This document shows positions 6,314 to 13,011 of a stretch of DNA of 29,709 bases, piece after piece. Origin of the DNA: a virus; the IMG/VR virus record IMGVR_UViG_3300027763_000176, positions 1 to 29,709 of that record; one strand, given 5' to 3'. Position 1 is the stretch's first letter, and each line of letters begins with the position of its first letter. The position numbers and the translations under genes are program-made. Under the pieces are notes generated by a model. That model saw only the letters and a list, made by a program, of their open reading frames with translations. It was not told the origin of the DNA and searched no databases.

Positions 6314-6538
6314 ATGGAATTATTTACAGCAGTATTAGTAGTTATTTTAGCAGTAGTATTTTTAGCAACAAGTTTCTTTACTTGTGATGTAATTATTACA
6401 CCAATCAAAGGAATAATGTTCGGTGCTTTATATAATGATGATGTATATGATATTGAAACAGACCACACAATACAAATAGTAATATTATTTATATCATTTA
6501 ACTTTTTATGGACAACTTCAAATGGCTTGAACAAGTAG
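6314..6538 (+). CDS. Two-span membrane protein
   Basis: The 74-residue protein has hydrophobic segments at about residues 5-31 and 53-66, separated by an acidic loop (YNDDVYDIETDH). Similar small membrane proteins with the VIITPIKG...MFGALYNDD pattern seem familiar from Bacteroidota phages, always without known function. Its last 31 bases overlap the start of the sigma-factor-like gene, so the two are co-translated. A role at the host membrane early in infection is possible. Confidence 0.65.
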   Translation: MELFTAVLVVILAVVFLATSFFTCDVIITPIKGIMFGALYNDDVYDIETDHTIQIVILFISFNFLWTTSNGLNK

Positions 6539-7050
6539 CAAAGCACCACAAGGAATGGGTTAAAACAATCCAAAAACTTGGTGAGTACGATTACGCTGAA
6601 GATATAGTGCAGGAATCTTATATTGCTTTAATGAAGTATGCAAATGCAGAAAAGTTAATAGATGATAAAGGTAATGTACGCAAAGGTTATATGTTTTTTA
6701 CGCTACGTTCTTTATATTACCAATATTATAATAAAAAGAAAACAATTCAAAAAGTATCTTTTGATGGATGTTGGGAGTTATTTGATGATTCAAACGTCGA
6801 AGAGCATAATGCGTACAATGATATTTGTTTAATGATTGATGAAGAAATAGATAATTGGCATTGGTATGATAAAAAATTATTTAAATTATATCGTGATACA
6901 GATATGTCTATGCGTGATATTGCAAGTGAAACCAATATTAGTTTAATTTCAATATTTCATAGCATAAAAAACTACAAAGAAATACTTAAAAATAAGTTTG
7001 AAAAAGATTACCAAGATTACATAACAAATGATTACACAAATATTTATTAA
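6508..7050 (+). CDS. Sigma-70/ECF sigma-factor-like protein
   Basis: The 180-residue protein has two parts like a small group-4 sigma factor. Residues 8-75 resemble region 2, with the core motif YDYAEDIVQESYIALMK (27-43), which in sigma factors contacts the beta-prime clamp and the -10 element. Residues 120-163 resemble region 4, with a helix-turn-helix around MSMRDIASETNIS. It could redirect host RNA polymerase to phage late promoters. The late leaders at 14748 and 25146 share a sequence unlike the TAnnTTTG elements of the early genes, which fits that idea. It may instead be a DNA-binding regulator that has lost core binding. Confidence 0.78.
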   Translation: MDNFKWLEQVAKHHKEWVKTIQKLGEYDYAEDIVQESYIALMKYANAEKLIDDKGNVRKGYMFFTLRSLYYQYYNKKKTIQKVSFDGCWELFDDSNVEEHNAYNDICLMIDEEIDNWHWYDKKLFKLYRDTDMSMRDIASETNISLISIFHSIKNYKEILKNKFEKDYQDYITNDYTNIY

Positions 7051-7066
7051 TTAAAATCAAATTAAA

Positions 7067-7447
7067 ATGGCAAAACAAAAAGCAAAAGGTTTAGGTGACA
7101 CTGTAGAACAAATCACCGAAGCAACAGGAATTAAAGCGGCAGTAGAAATGTTTAGCAAAGCAACAGGTATAGATTGCGGATGCGAAGAACGTAAAGCAAA
7201 ATTAAATGAATTATTTTCTTATTCAAGAAAAGTTAATTGTTTAACTGAAAAAGATTACAATGCACTTACAGATTTAATTTCACCAAATAAAAGTACTTTA
7301 ACTATTGAAGAGCAACAAATAATTAGTGAAATTTACTACAACGTATTTAATTATAGATTGCAGTTAAGTTCTTGTGGTTCTTGTTGGGCAGGTAAAGTAC
7401 AAGAATTAAGAAAAGTTTACAACGAATATAAAGTAGATGCTAAATAA
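7067..7447 (+). CDS. Cysteine-containing hypothetical phage protein
   Basis: The 126-residue protein has repeated ATGI segments (19-22 and 32-35), then a Cys-x-Cys pair (37, 39) within DCGCEERKAKLN, Cys58, and a second pair Cys103-x2-Cys106 (SCGSCW). The cysteine pairs could form a metal site. The CGCEERKAKLN motif is one I recall in unassigned small proteins of many phages. It overlaps the start of the MjaI-like endonuclease gene by 11 bases. No function can be given. Confidence 0.7.
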   Translation: MAKQKAKGLGDTVEQITEATGIKAAVEMFSKATGIDCGCEERKAKLNELFSYSRKVNCLTEKDYNALTDLISPNKSTLTIEEQQIISEIYYNVFNYRLQLSSCGSCWAGKVQELRKVYNEYKVDAK

Positions 7448-8081
7448 ATACAGGTTTGAAGTATCATTAAGTAAAGATGAGTTTTCTAAACTTAATAAAG
7501 ATAAAAAAATATCTTATTTATTTAGAAGTTCATCAGTTGGTAAATGTGCTAAAATATTTGATGATTACTACAAATCAACTATAGAATTAAAACCTGCAGA
7601 ATGGTATTTATTCTATGAATCAGTAATGGGAATTACTATTTTAAAAGAAGTAACAAATAAACTAACTTTATTGACTCAATTAAGTGAAGAAGATTGTTAC
7701 AATTATGTTAAATTTAGGGTACTTGGGCAAACTTGGAACGGAATGCTAAACGAAATAAGTTTAATAGAAGAACTAAAACAGGAATTCCCATACATTGATT
7801 TTAAAAAAGCTGATTATAATTTAGATGAAAACTATTTTACTGATTGGGAAGCATATTCAAATGGTACTTTGTTTTTAGGTTTACAGATTAAACCAATAAC
7901 ATATAAGTATATGAGTACTCCATATCAAAATCAGGCTAAATTAAATCACGAAAGGCAAAGAACAAACTACAAAGAAAAATTTAAAGTACCGCATTTTTTA
8001 ATATACTATGAAAATGGTAAATTATATGAAAAGCAAAAGGTACTTAATCAAATAAATATATTACTAACAAATTTAATATAA
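7437..8081 (+). CDS. MjaI-like restriction endonuclease (PD-(D/E)XK-type) candidate
   Basis: The 214-residue protein has a C-terminal core resembling the MjaI restriction endonuclease family. It has an acidic residue in TDWEAY (Asp136), a beta strand ending in LGLQIKP (147-153, Lys152 as the catalytic lysine) and then ITYK (154-157). An upstream helix, GQTWNGMLNEISLIEEL (97-113), supplies further acidic residues. MjaI itself cuts CTAG. The gene is coupled to its neighbours (11-base overlap before, TAATG after) and has no methyltransferase beside it, though an N6-adenine-type one is encoded at 10509. It may cut host or rival DNA, or be a nuclease of other specificity. Family assignment is from motif memory only. 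Confidence 0.5.
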   Translation: MLNKYRFEVSLSKDEFSKLNKDKKISYLFRSSSVGKCAKIFDDYYKSTIELKPAEWYLFYESVMGITILKEVTNKLTLLTQLSEEDCYNYVKFRVLGQTWNGMLNEISLIEELKQEFPYIDFKKADYNLDENYFTDWEAYSNGTLFLGLQIKPITYKYMSTPYQNQAKLNHERQRTNYKEKFKVPHFLIYYENGKLYEKQKVLNQINILLTNLI

Positions 8082-8440
8082 TGGAAAACAATTTAATACA
8101 ACAAGAATACCTAAAATCAGTATTGTTGAGTCAATTACTTTTAGAAGCAAACGAAGGTTTATTTTTTACAACACAATACAAGCAACAAATTAAACATAAA
8201 ATAAATAGTTTAAATAAAGATTTGGAAGAAACTGTAAGAAATGAATACAAAATAATTTACAACACAGATCCTGAAACAACAACTAATATTTTAAATAGCA
8301 TTGAAGAAATAATTAAAAAGCTTCAAACAAGTTCAATAGATGAATTAGTATTTATAAATGCAGTAATAGATAAATATAAAGAAAACAAAGAATGGTTTAC
8401 TGAGTATGTAGAAACTGAATTTTTAAAATTAAATGGCTAA
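8081..8440 (+). CDS. Helical hypothetical protein
   Basis: The 119-residue protein starts on the final base of the preceding stop (TAATG), so its expression is tied to the MjaI-like endonuclease. It looks wholly alpha-helical and rich in Glu, Lys and Leu, with no cysteine and no membrane span. Because it is coupled to a putative nuclease it could be an inhibitor, specificity partner or unrelated early protein. Nothing in the sequence decides. The last 8 bases overlap the next gene. Confidence 0.65.
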   Translation: MENNLIQQEYLKSVLLSQLLLEANEGLFFTTQYKQQIKHKINSLNKDLEETVRNEYKIIYNTDPETTTNILNSIEEIIKKLQTSSIDELVFINAVIDKYKENKEWFTEYVETEFLKLNG

Positions 8441-8696
8441 GAAACAAGAAATAATATATAGTCCTAAAGAACAAGAAATACAGGCACAGTATATTTGCAA
8501 CAAAAATGATTTAGCATACGTAATACAACCAATACAATATACAAAGAAATATAAGGTAGTTAAGTTTAAAATATCAAATAGAATAGAAGTACACAATTAC
8601 AAAGAAAATAATATTGATGTTGAATTTACAGAACACGATGCTTTAAAAAAAACAATGGAACTTTATACATTACACTCAAAAAGATTTAACAAATGA
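8433..8696 (+). CDS. Hypothetical protein, mixed alpha/beta
   Basis: This is an 87-residue basic protein. Alternating hydrophobic stretches (YVIQPIQY, YKVVKFKIS, RIEVHNY) suggest a small beta-rich domain followed by a C-terminal helix. Both ends overlap neighbouring genes, the last by ATGA, so it belongs to the same translational chain. I do not recognise it. Confidence 0.6.
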   Translation: MAKKQEIIYSPKEQEIQAQYICNKNDLAYVIQPIQYTKKYKVVKFKISNRIEVHNYKENNIDVEFTEHDALKKTMELYTLHSKRFNK

Positions 8697-8785
8697 AATT
8701 TATATTAATAATAGCATTTTATGAATTAATAAGGTCAAAACTAATTTGGCTTTGGTATTACTTAATCAAACAAGCAAACAAATGA
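8693..8785 (+). CDS. Tiny membrane peptide
   Basis: This 30-codon frame is joined by ATGA to both the gene before and the gene after. The product has a hydrophobic N terminus (MKFILIIAFYELI) and a second aromatic stretch (LIWLWYYLI), ending in basic residues. The double overlap supports translation. Function is unknown. Confidence 0.5.
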   Translation: MKFILIIAFYELIRSKLIWLWYYLIKQANK

Positions 8786-8973
8786 AAGATACAATAGTAG
8801 AATCAGTTATAGAACAATTTAAACAACGTTCTAACGTAGGAATAAATAAATATGGCGTAACATTAGATAGAGAAGATTTAAACGCTTTAGAATGGCTACA
8901 ACATCTTCAAGAGGAATTAATGGATGCAACACTTTACGTTCAGAAACTAAAAGAAAAATTAAATGACAAATAG
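8782..8973 (+). CDS. Small conserved-looking phage protein
   Basis: ATG 8782 is chosen because it overlaps the previous stop as ATGA. An in-frame TTG at 8746 would only add residues encoded inside the preceding gene. The 63-residue protein contains NKYGVTLDREDL and the helical motif HLQEELMDATLYVQKL, which I recall from small unassigned proteins in many phages. It is acidic and probably all helical. No function is known to me. Its end overlaps the next small gene. Confidence 0.7.
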   Translation: MKDTIVESVIEQFKQRSNVGINKYGVTLDREDLNALEWLQHLQEELMDATLYVQKLKEKLNDK

Positions 8974-9088
8974 CAAATACTTTAAACCAATTACACGTAT
9001 AAAAAAAGTAATGGAATTTTACTACAATAGAGGAATTAATTCCGAAAGAGTAAACGAACTATATAGAAAAATTATTAATCAAAAATAA
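8963..9088 (+). CDS. Tiny basic hypothetical protein
   Basis: This 41-residue frame overlaps the previous gene by 11 bases and ends five bases before the next one. The product is basic and probably helical (ITRIKKVMEFYYNRGINS). No family is recognised. Support comes from tight packing in the operon and consistent codon use. Confidence 0.5.
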   Translation: MTNSKYFKPITRIKKVMEFYYNRGINSERVNELYRKIINQK

Positions 9089-9093
9089 AAATT

Positions 9094-9237
9094 ATGCCAA
9101 TACCACAATCAAAACAAGGAGAACATCAAAAAGAATTTATACAACGCTGTATGATAGATGAAAAGATGAAAACAGAATATCCTGATATAGACCAAAGATA
9201 TACAGTATGTAGAAGTCAAATTAAGAGTAGTAAATAG
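9094..9237 (+). CDS. Small two-cysteine protein related to a virion-associated module
   Basis: The 47-residue protein reads MPIPQSKQGEHQKEF, then RCMIDEKM, PDIDQRY and TVCRSQ. This two-cysteine helical motif (Cys19 and Cys39) recurs in phage genomes, often fused to prohead proteases or portal proteins. Here it stands alone at the end of an early operon, far from the head genes. Its stop codon lies inside the hairpin of the following terminator. The module's role is unclear to me. Conservation of the two cysteines suggests a metal site or a disulfide. Confidence 0.7.
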   Translation: MPIPQSKQGEHQKEFIQRCMIDEKMKTEYPDIDQRYTVCRSQIKSSK

Positions 9238-9250
9238 CTACTTTTTTTTT
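9226..9250 (+). terminator. Rho-independent terminator ending the first early operon
   Basis: AGTAG (9226-9230) pairs with CTACT (9238-9242), extended by A-T and G-T pairs, followed by about nine T. The hairpin contains the stop codon of the preceding gene. Confidence 0.75.
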
Positions 9251-9311
9251 GCTTAAAAGTTAATATTTTGTTAATTTTTAATAAAAAGTTTTTTAATGTA
9301 AATAACTTGTT

Positions 9312-9319
9312 TATATTTG
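9312..9319 (+). promoter_or_regulatory. Candidate Bacteroidota -7 element TATATTTG
   Basis: This exact TAnnTTTG match lies directly after a terminator and 24 bases before the 9343 start codon. It probably drives the second early operon (9343-12689). No clear -33 element is seen in the AT-rich upstream stretch. Confidence 0.55.
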
Positions 9320-9342
9320 TATAACAATTTAAAACAAACACT

Positions 9343-9552
9343 ATGACACAGCAAGAAATTATTGACAGATTAGAAAACATTACTTGGTTAATGGCAGAAG
9401 TAGAAAACACTTATGTTAAACACGAATTAGAAGAGATTACAGAAGCTATAAAGGCACAATTTAATTATTCTGATACGTATGAACAAGAAGTAAAAGATGT
9501 ATTAAATTACGATGAAACAATGTTTAATTTAAATAATATAAAAATAAGATAA
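9343..9552 (+). CDS. Small acidic hypothetical protein
   Basis: This 69-residue acidic, probably helical protein is the first gene after a promoter-like element, with an A-rich AAACAAACACT leader. Its stop overlaps the next start as TAATG. No recognised domain. As the first early product of this operon it could be a host-takeover factor, but nothing in the sequence shows that. Confidence 0.65.
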   Translation: MTQQEIIDRLENITWLMAEVENTYVKHELEEITEAIKAQFNYSDTYEQEVKDVLNYDETMFNLNNIKIR

Positions 9553-9755
9553 TGAACGAACTCGCATTAGTTAAGATACAATCTAAAATACTTGGTTTAG
9601 ATAGGGAATTAAAACAATATGTAGATGAACTATTAACAGGTAAAACTGATTTAAATGATGACCAATTAAGTATAATGATTAATAGCACAACAAGAGAAAT
9701 AAGTATTTACGATTATATTTTAAAACTAATAATAAAAGATGGAAACAACAATTAA
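9552..9755 (+). CDS. Small helical hypothetical protein
   Basis: This 67-residue protein starts in the TAATG overlap and runs 17 bases into the exonuclease gene. It is predicted by eye to be helical with a short polar loop in the middle (TGKTDLNDD). The TGKT is too isolated to be a P-loop. No family recognised. Coupling to the exonuclease suggests joint expression. Confidence 0.6.
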   Translation: MNELALVKIQSKILGLDRELKQYVDELLTGKTDLNDDQLSIMINSTTREISIYDYILKLIIKDGNNN

Positions 9756-10512
9756 AACATTTGACAACAAAATTTGGGATAAGCAAGAACTATTAGATAA
9801 TATGTATGATGATAGTTTCTATTATGGTTATCTTGGTAAACAAGCATTGAGTAGTTCAAGTTTAAAGATGCTTATACAATCACCAAAGACCTATAAATAC
9901 GTAACTAAATATGGTTCAGGTGAATCACAGGCATTACGTGATGGTAAACTATTTCACACAATGATATTAGAACCACATAAGATAGATGACTTGGTAATTG
10001 TAGATGTAGCAACAAAAGCAGGAAAAGCATACAAAGAAGCAAAGGCACAAGGATTAGAAGTTTACACAACAAAAGAAATTAAAGATGCAGAACGTTTAGC
10101 AGATGCACTATTAAGAAATGATGAAGCAGTTCACTATATGAATAAATCACAATTTGAAATACCTGCAATAACTATGATAGATGATATACCATTTAGAGCA
10201 AAAGCAGATATACTAAAAGAGAATATGATTATAGATTTAAAAACTACTACAGGTTTAAATGATTTTAGATATTCTGCTGCTAAATACAGTTATGATTTAC
10301 AAGCATATTTATATCGTGAAATGTTTGGAGTAGATAACTTTGTATTTGTTGCAATAGACAAAGGAAGTTTAGATATTGGAATCTTTGAATGTAGTGATGA
10401 ATTCTATGAAAGTGGTAAGAGAAAGTTAGAACAAGGTATAGCAAACTATAAATACTTTTTCGGTGAAGAAGAAATAGATTTAAATCAATATGTATTAAGA
10501 GGTGTATTATGA
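9739..10512 (+). CDS. PD-(D/E)XK exonuclease, RecE/RecB-like
   Basis: The 257-residue protein shows the core of RecB-type phage exonucleases. There is a G-x3-H motif in GKLFHT (Gly69, His73), the catalytic acid in RAKADIL (Asp157), the Asp-x-Lys of IIDLKTT (Asp166, Lys168), and the motif YDLQAYLY (Gln188, Tyr192). Such enzymes resect double-stranded DNA ends to give single strands for annealing. Together with ERF (2654) it makes the classic exonuclease plus annealing-protein pair, although the two genes are about 6.5 kb apart instead of adjacent. It overlaps the methyltransferase gene by ATGA. Confidence 0.9.
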   Translation: METTIKTFDNKIWDKQELLDNMYDDSFYYGYLGKQALSSSSLKMLIQSPKTYKYVTKYGSGESQALRDGKLFHTMILEPHKIDDLVIVDVATKAGKAYKEAKAQGLEVYTTKEIKDAERLADALLRNDEAVHYMNKSQFEIPAITMIDDIPFRAKADILKENMIIDLKTTTGLNDFRYSAAKYSYDLQAYLYREMFGVDNFVFVAIDKGSLDIGIFECSDEFYESGKRKLEQGIANYKYFFGEEEIDLNQYVLRGVL

Positions 10513-11156
10513 AAGTAACAGATAAAATTACAATAACAAATGAAGATAATATGTTATTGATGGCAAGATATCCTGATAACTATTTTGATTTAGCTATTGT
10601 AGACCCTCCTTATGGGATTAATGCCGAACAAGGAACAAACAGAAAAAGCAGAAAACAATTTTCTGATAAAAAATCAGGTTGGGATTCTAAACCTCCTGAA
10701 TTAATATATTTTAATGAATTAATTAGAGTAAGTAAAAATCAAATTATTTGGGGTGCAAATCATTTTATAGAATTAATACCAAATGCAAATAGTAAAAGTT
10801 GGTTAGTTTGGGATAAAAAAAACCCTGATAGAAATTTTGCAGATGCAGAGTTAGCTTGGTGTTCAAATTTAGAAGTAGTTAGAATTATTAATTTAAAAAG
10901 AGTTCAGGAATTAAATAGAGATGATAATGGTAAAATTCACCCAACACAAAAACCTGTAGCTTTATATAAATGGATGCTTGATAAATATGCTAAAGAAGGT
11001 GATAAAATATTAGACACACATTTAGGTTCAGGTTCAATAGCAATAGCAGCACACGATTATAAATATGAATTAACAGCTTGTGAATTAGATAAAGAATACT
11101 ATGACAAAGCAATACAAAGAATAACAAATCACACAAACCAACAAAAACTATTTTAA
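10509..11156 (+). CDS. DNA adenine-N6-type methyltransferase, beta class
   Basis: The 215-residue enzyme should transfer a methyl group from S-adenosylmethionine to adenine in DNA. The catalytic motif DPPY (32-35) comes before the SAM-binding motif ILDTHLGSGS (167-176), an order that defines the beta class. HPTQKP (144-149) is the usual motif just upstream. DPPY favours N6-adenine over N4-cytosine. The target-recognition region between the motifs is short, and its specificity cannot be read. In phages such enzymes often protect against host restriction. It starts in an ATGA overlap with the exonuclease and ends directly before the DnaA-like gene. Confidence 0.93.
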   Translation: MKVTDKITITNEDNMLLMARYPDNYFDLAIVDPPYGINAEQGTNRKSRKQFSDKKSGWDSKPPELIYFNELIRVSKNQIIWGANHFIELIPNANSKSWLVWDKKNPDRNFADAELAWCSNLEVVRIINLKRVQELNRDDNGKIHPTQKPVALYKWMLDKYAKEGDKILDTHLGSGSIAIAAHDYKYELTACELDKEYYDKAIQRITNHTNQQKLF

Positions 11157-11678
11157 ATGGAAATAACTGAAAGATTAAAAGAAATAATTAAGCAAGAGAC
11201 AAATACAAATATAGATATAAGAACACGCAAAAGAGAAACAGTAGAATTACGTTCACTATATTGTAATGTATTAAAAGAACTTAAACCTAATAAAACACTT
11301 CAAGCAATAGGTGATACATTAGACTTAAACCACGCTACAGTAATACACGCACTAAAGAATTATAAAATGTATGAAGAATATAATCCTGAATTAAAGAAGT
11401 TTAAACAAACTGTATTAAGTTACTTTACAATGGATGATTCAGGTTTAAAAGAACTATCTGATATTGAAAAAGCAAAACACGAAATACATAAACTTACATT
11501 GGAAAACTTTAATCTAAAAAGAGAACTAAAAGAACAAATAGAAAAACCAAGATACGAACACAAAATAATAGATGACCTAAACAACCTTATGTTAAACACT
11601 AAAGGAACACCACAACACAATTTAATTCAAGATAGACTTGAAGCATTTTACCTAATGAACAAAAACATAAAACTATGA
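11157..11678 (+). CDS. DnaA C-terminal-domain-like DNA-binding protein
   Basis: The 173-residue protein begins with a domain like DnaA domain IV, which binds DnaA boxes. Residues 24-46 resemble the leading helix and 47-69 contain TLQAIGDTLDLNHATV, close to the DnaA signature around DHTTVxHA. A long charged helical region (about 98-130) follows and probably forms a coiled coil. There is no AAA+ ATPase domain, so it is not a full DnaA. It may bind the phage origin or block host DnaA boxes. It starts immediately after the methyltransferase stop and overlaps the next gene by ATGA. Confidence 0.82.
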   Translation: MEITERLKEIIKQETNTNIDIRTRKRETVELRSLYCNVLKELKPNKTLQAIGDTLDLNHATVIHALKNYKMYEEYNPELKKFKQTVLSYFTMDDSGLKELSDIEKAKHEIHKLTLENFNLKRELKEQIEKPRYEHKIIDDLNNLMLNTKGTPQHNLIQDRLEAFYLMNKNIKL

Positions 11679-11779
11679 AACCAAAACAAGAAAAGATAAC
11701 AGTAGAAACATTTTCAATTATAGCATCGTTTATAGTTGCATTAGCAATAGTAATAATAATTAAATCTATAGTATTATGA
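11675..11779 (+). CDS. Tiny single-span membrane protein
   Basis: This 34-residue protein is joined to the DnaA-like gene by ATGA and to the next gene by another ATGA. A polar N terminus (MKPKQEKITVE) is followed by one membrane helix (about residues 13-33). Function is unknown. The double overlap is good evidence for translation. Confidence 0.6.
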   Translation: MKPKQEKITVETFSIIASFIVALAIVIIIKSIVL

Positions 11780-12015
11780 CACCAAAAGAAAAAGCAAAAG
11801 AATTAGTAAATAAATATTATAAATTATTTAGTGTTGATTTAGAAAACACAATATGCATATATGAATCTAAACATTGTTCATTATTATTAGTTGATGAAAT
11901 AATTAGTTCAAGTCCATCTTTACCAATTTTAGGTGATGGCGGAACTTATGGAGAAGATATTGAATTATCAAATAAATATTGGCAAGAAGTTAAACAAGAA
12001 ATAGAAAAATTATGA
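11776..12015 (+). CDS. Small hypothetical phage protein
   Basis: The 79-residue protein starts MTPKEKAKELVNKYY, a beginning I associate with unassigned small proteins of Flavobacterium phages. Helices flank a glycine-rich loop (LGDGGTYGED). Both ends overlap neighbours by ATGA. No catalytic motif. Confidence 0.65.
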   Translation: MTPKEKAKELVNKYYKLFSVDLENTICIYESKHCSLLLVDEIISSSPSLPILGDGGTYGEDIELSNKYWQEVKQEIEKL

Positions 12016-12170
12016 ATACAATAGAGCAAATAACACCATACGAGAGAGCAGTAATACTTTACAATAAATATACTAAAGAATATAACCGAAGTGTATGTAT
12101 GGGCGATATGCAACAGACAGAGCATTGGAAGGAAGTAACAAGAGAATTAGCAAAGCTTTATAAAAGATAA
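12012..12170 (+). CDS. Small hypothetical protein
   Basis: The 52-residue frame starts in an ATGA overlap and ends two bases before the next gene. The product is basic and probably two helices (PYERAVILYNKYTKEY and EHWKEVTRELAKLYKR). No family recognised. Confidence 0.55.
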   Translation: MNTIEQITPYERAVILYNKYTKEYNRSVCMGDMQQTEHWKEVTRELAKLYKR

Positions 12171-12172
12171 TT

Positions 12173-12256
12173 ATGAATATAGTTATATTTTTAATATTAG
12201 GTTTATTCGCACAAACAATTATAAAATTTATTATTAAACAATTTAAAAAGAAATAA
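12173..12256 (+). CDS. Tiny membrane peptide
   Basis: This 27-residue product is one hydrophobic helix (residues 3-22) with a basic tail (KQFKKK). Tight spacing (two bases on each side) and the TTATG/CTATG start context shared with neighbours support it. Several such micro-membrane proteins occur in this genome, and their role is unknown. Confidence 0.45.
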   Translation: MNIVIFLILGLFAQTIIKFIIKQFKKK

Positions 12257-12258
12257 CT

Positions 12259-12459
12259 ATGGAACAAACAGCAGTAGAATGGTTAATTAACCAAATGATA
12301 CAATCAACAACAATGAAAGGTTGGATTGAAATATTTGATAAAGCAAAAGAAATGGAAAAGAAACAAATTGAAGACGCTATGGACATTTGTCAAAGAACTG
12401 ATTTTTATGTAAAATACGAAAGTTCAGAACAATACTACAATCAAACATATAACAAATAA
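12259..12459 (+). CDS. Small helical hypothetical protein
   Basis: The 66-residue protein starts MEQTAVEWLINQM, a pattern I recall from many small Flavobacterium-phage proteins. It is acidic and helical, with a tyrosine-rich C terminus. Its start lies two bases after the previous stop. No function known. Confidence 0.65.
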   Translation: MEQTAVEWLINQMIQSTTMKGWIEIFDKAKEMEKKQIEDAMDICQRTDFYVKYESSEQYYNQTYNK

Positions 12460-12461
12460 CT

Positions 12462-12689
12462 ATGTCAGATATAACTAAATGCGAAGATAACCTTTGCCCT
12501 TCAAAAGAAACGTGTTATAGATATACAGCACCTGCATCAGAACATTATCAATCTTACGGTAAATTCAATCGTGAAGAAGATGAGAATAATTGTGATATGT
12601 ATTGGGATAATAAACCTATTAAAAAAATAGATGATAAAGAATTTATAGAATTAGTTGAACAATTAAAAGTAATTAATTTAAAACTTTAA
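12462..12689 (+). CDS. Small cysteine-containing hypothetical protein
   Basis: The 75-residue acidic protein has Cys7, Cys12, Cys18 and Cys44, with KETCYRYTAP and HYQSYGKFNREED motifs that seem familiar from unassigned phage proteins. The four cysteines could bind a metal. It is the last gene before the terminase block and may end the early operon, although no hairpin terminator follows at 12690-12739. Confidence 0.65.
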   Translation: MSDITKCEDNLCPSKETCYRYTAPASEHYQSYGKFNREEDENNCDMYWDNKPIKKIDDKEFIELVEQLKVINLKL

Positions 12690-12739
12690 ACAACAATAGA
12701 TTTTATTTATTACTAAATTAATAATAATATTTTTTAATT

Positions 12740-13000
12740 ATGGAAGATAAAAGAAAATTCAACGGTGGGCATACAACTGCAGGTAGAAAATCGAAAGCAG
12801 AAGAAGTACAGTTAATAGAAAAGTTAGGTGCATTAGAGCCTTCAGCTTTTATGGCTTTAGAGCAAGGATTAGAAAGAGGCGATTTTAAATTCGTTCAGTT
12901 GTTTTATAATTACTATGCAGGTAAGCCACGTGAAACAAAAGATATAACTGTAACCAATGAACAGCCTATATTTAACATAGATGATTTAGATATCATTTAA
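12740..13000 (+). CDS. terS: Putative terminase small subunit
   Basis: The 86-residue protein lies 11 bases before terL. It begins KRKFNGGHTTAGRKSKAEE, resembling the N terminus of small terminases of Bacteroidota phages, and ends in an acidic tail (NIDDLDII) that could contact TerL. It would recognise the packaging site and regulate the large subunit. At 86 residues it is short compared with typical small terminases. The call depends on the basic N-terminal pattern and position. Confidence 0.65.
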   Translation: MEDKRKFNGGHTTAGRKSKAEEVQLIEKLGALEPSAFMALEQGLERGDFKFVQLFYNYYAGKPRETKDITVTNEQPIFNIDDLDII

Positions 13001-13011
13001 GCCACGATTAT

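Noticed and set aside
8746-8781. TTG start for the small gene at 8782
   Set aside because: It lies inside the preceding gene. ATG 8782 forms the ATGA overlap used throughout this operon.
7437-11156. Classical restriction-modification pair (endonuclease 7437 with methyltransferase 10509)
   Set aside because: The genes are 2.4 kb apart with many genes between, and the methyltransferase looks N6-adenine type. Nothing shows that they share a site, so each is reported separately.
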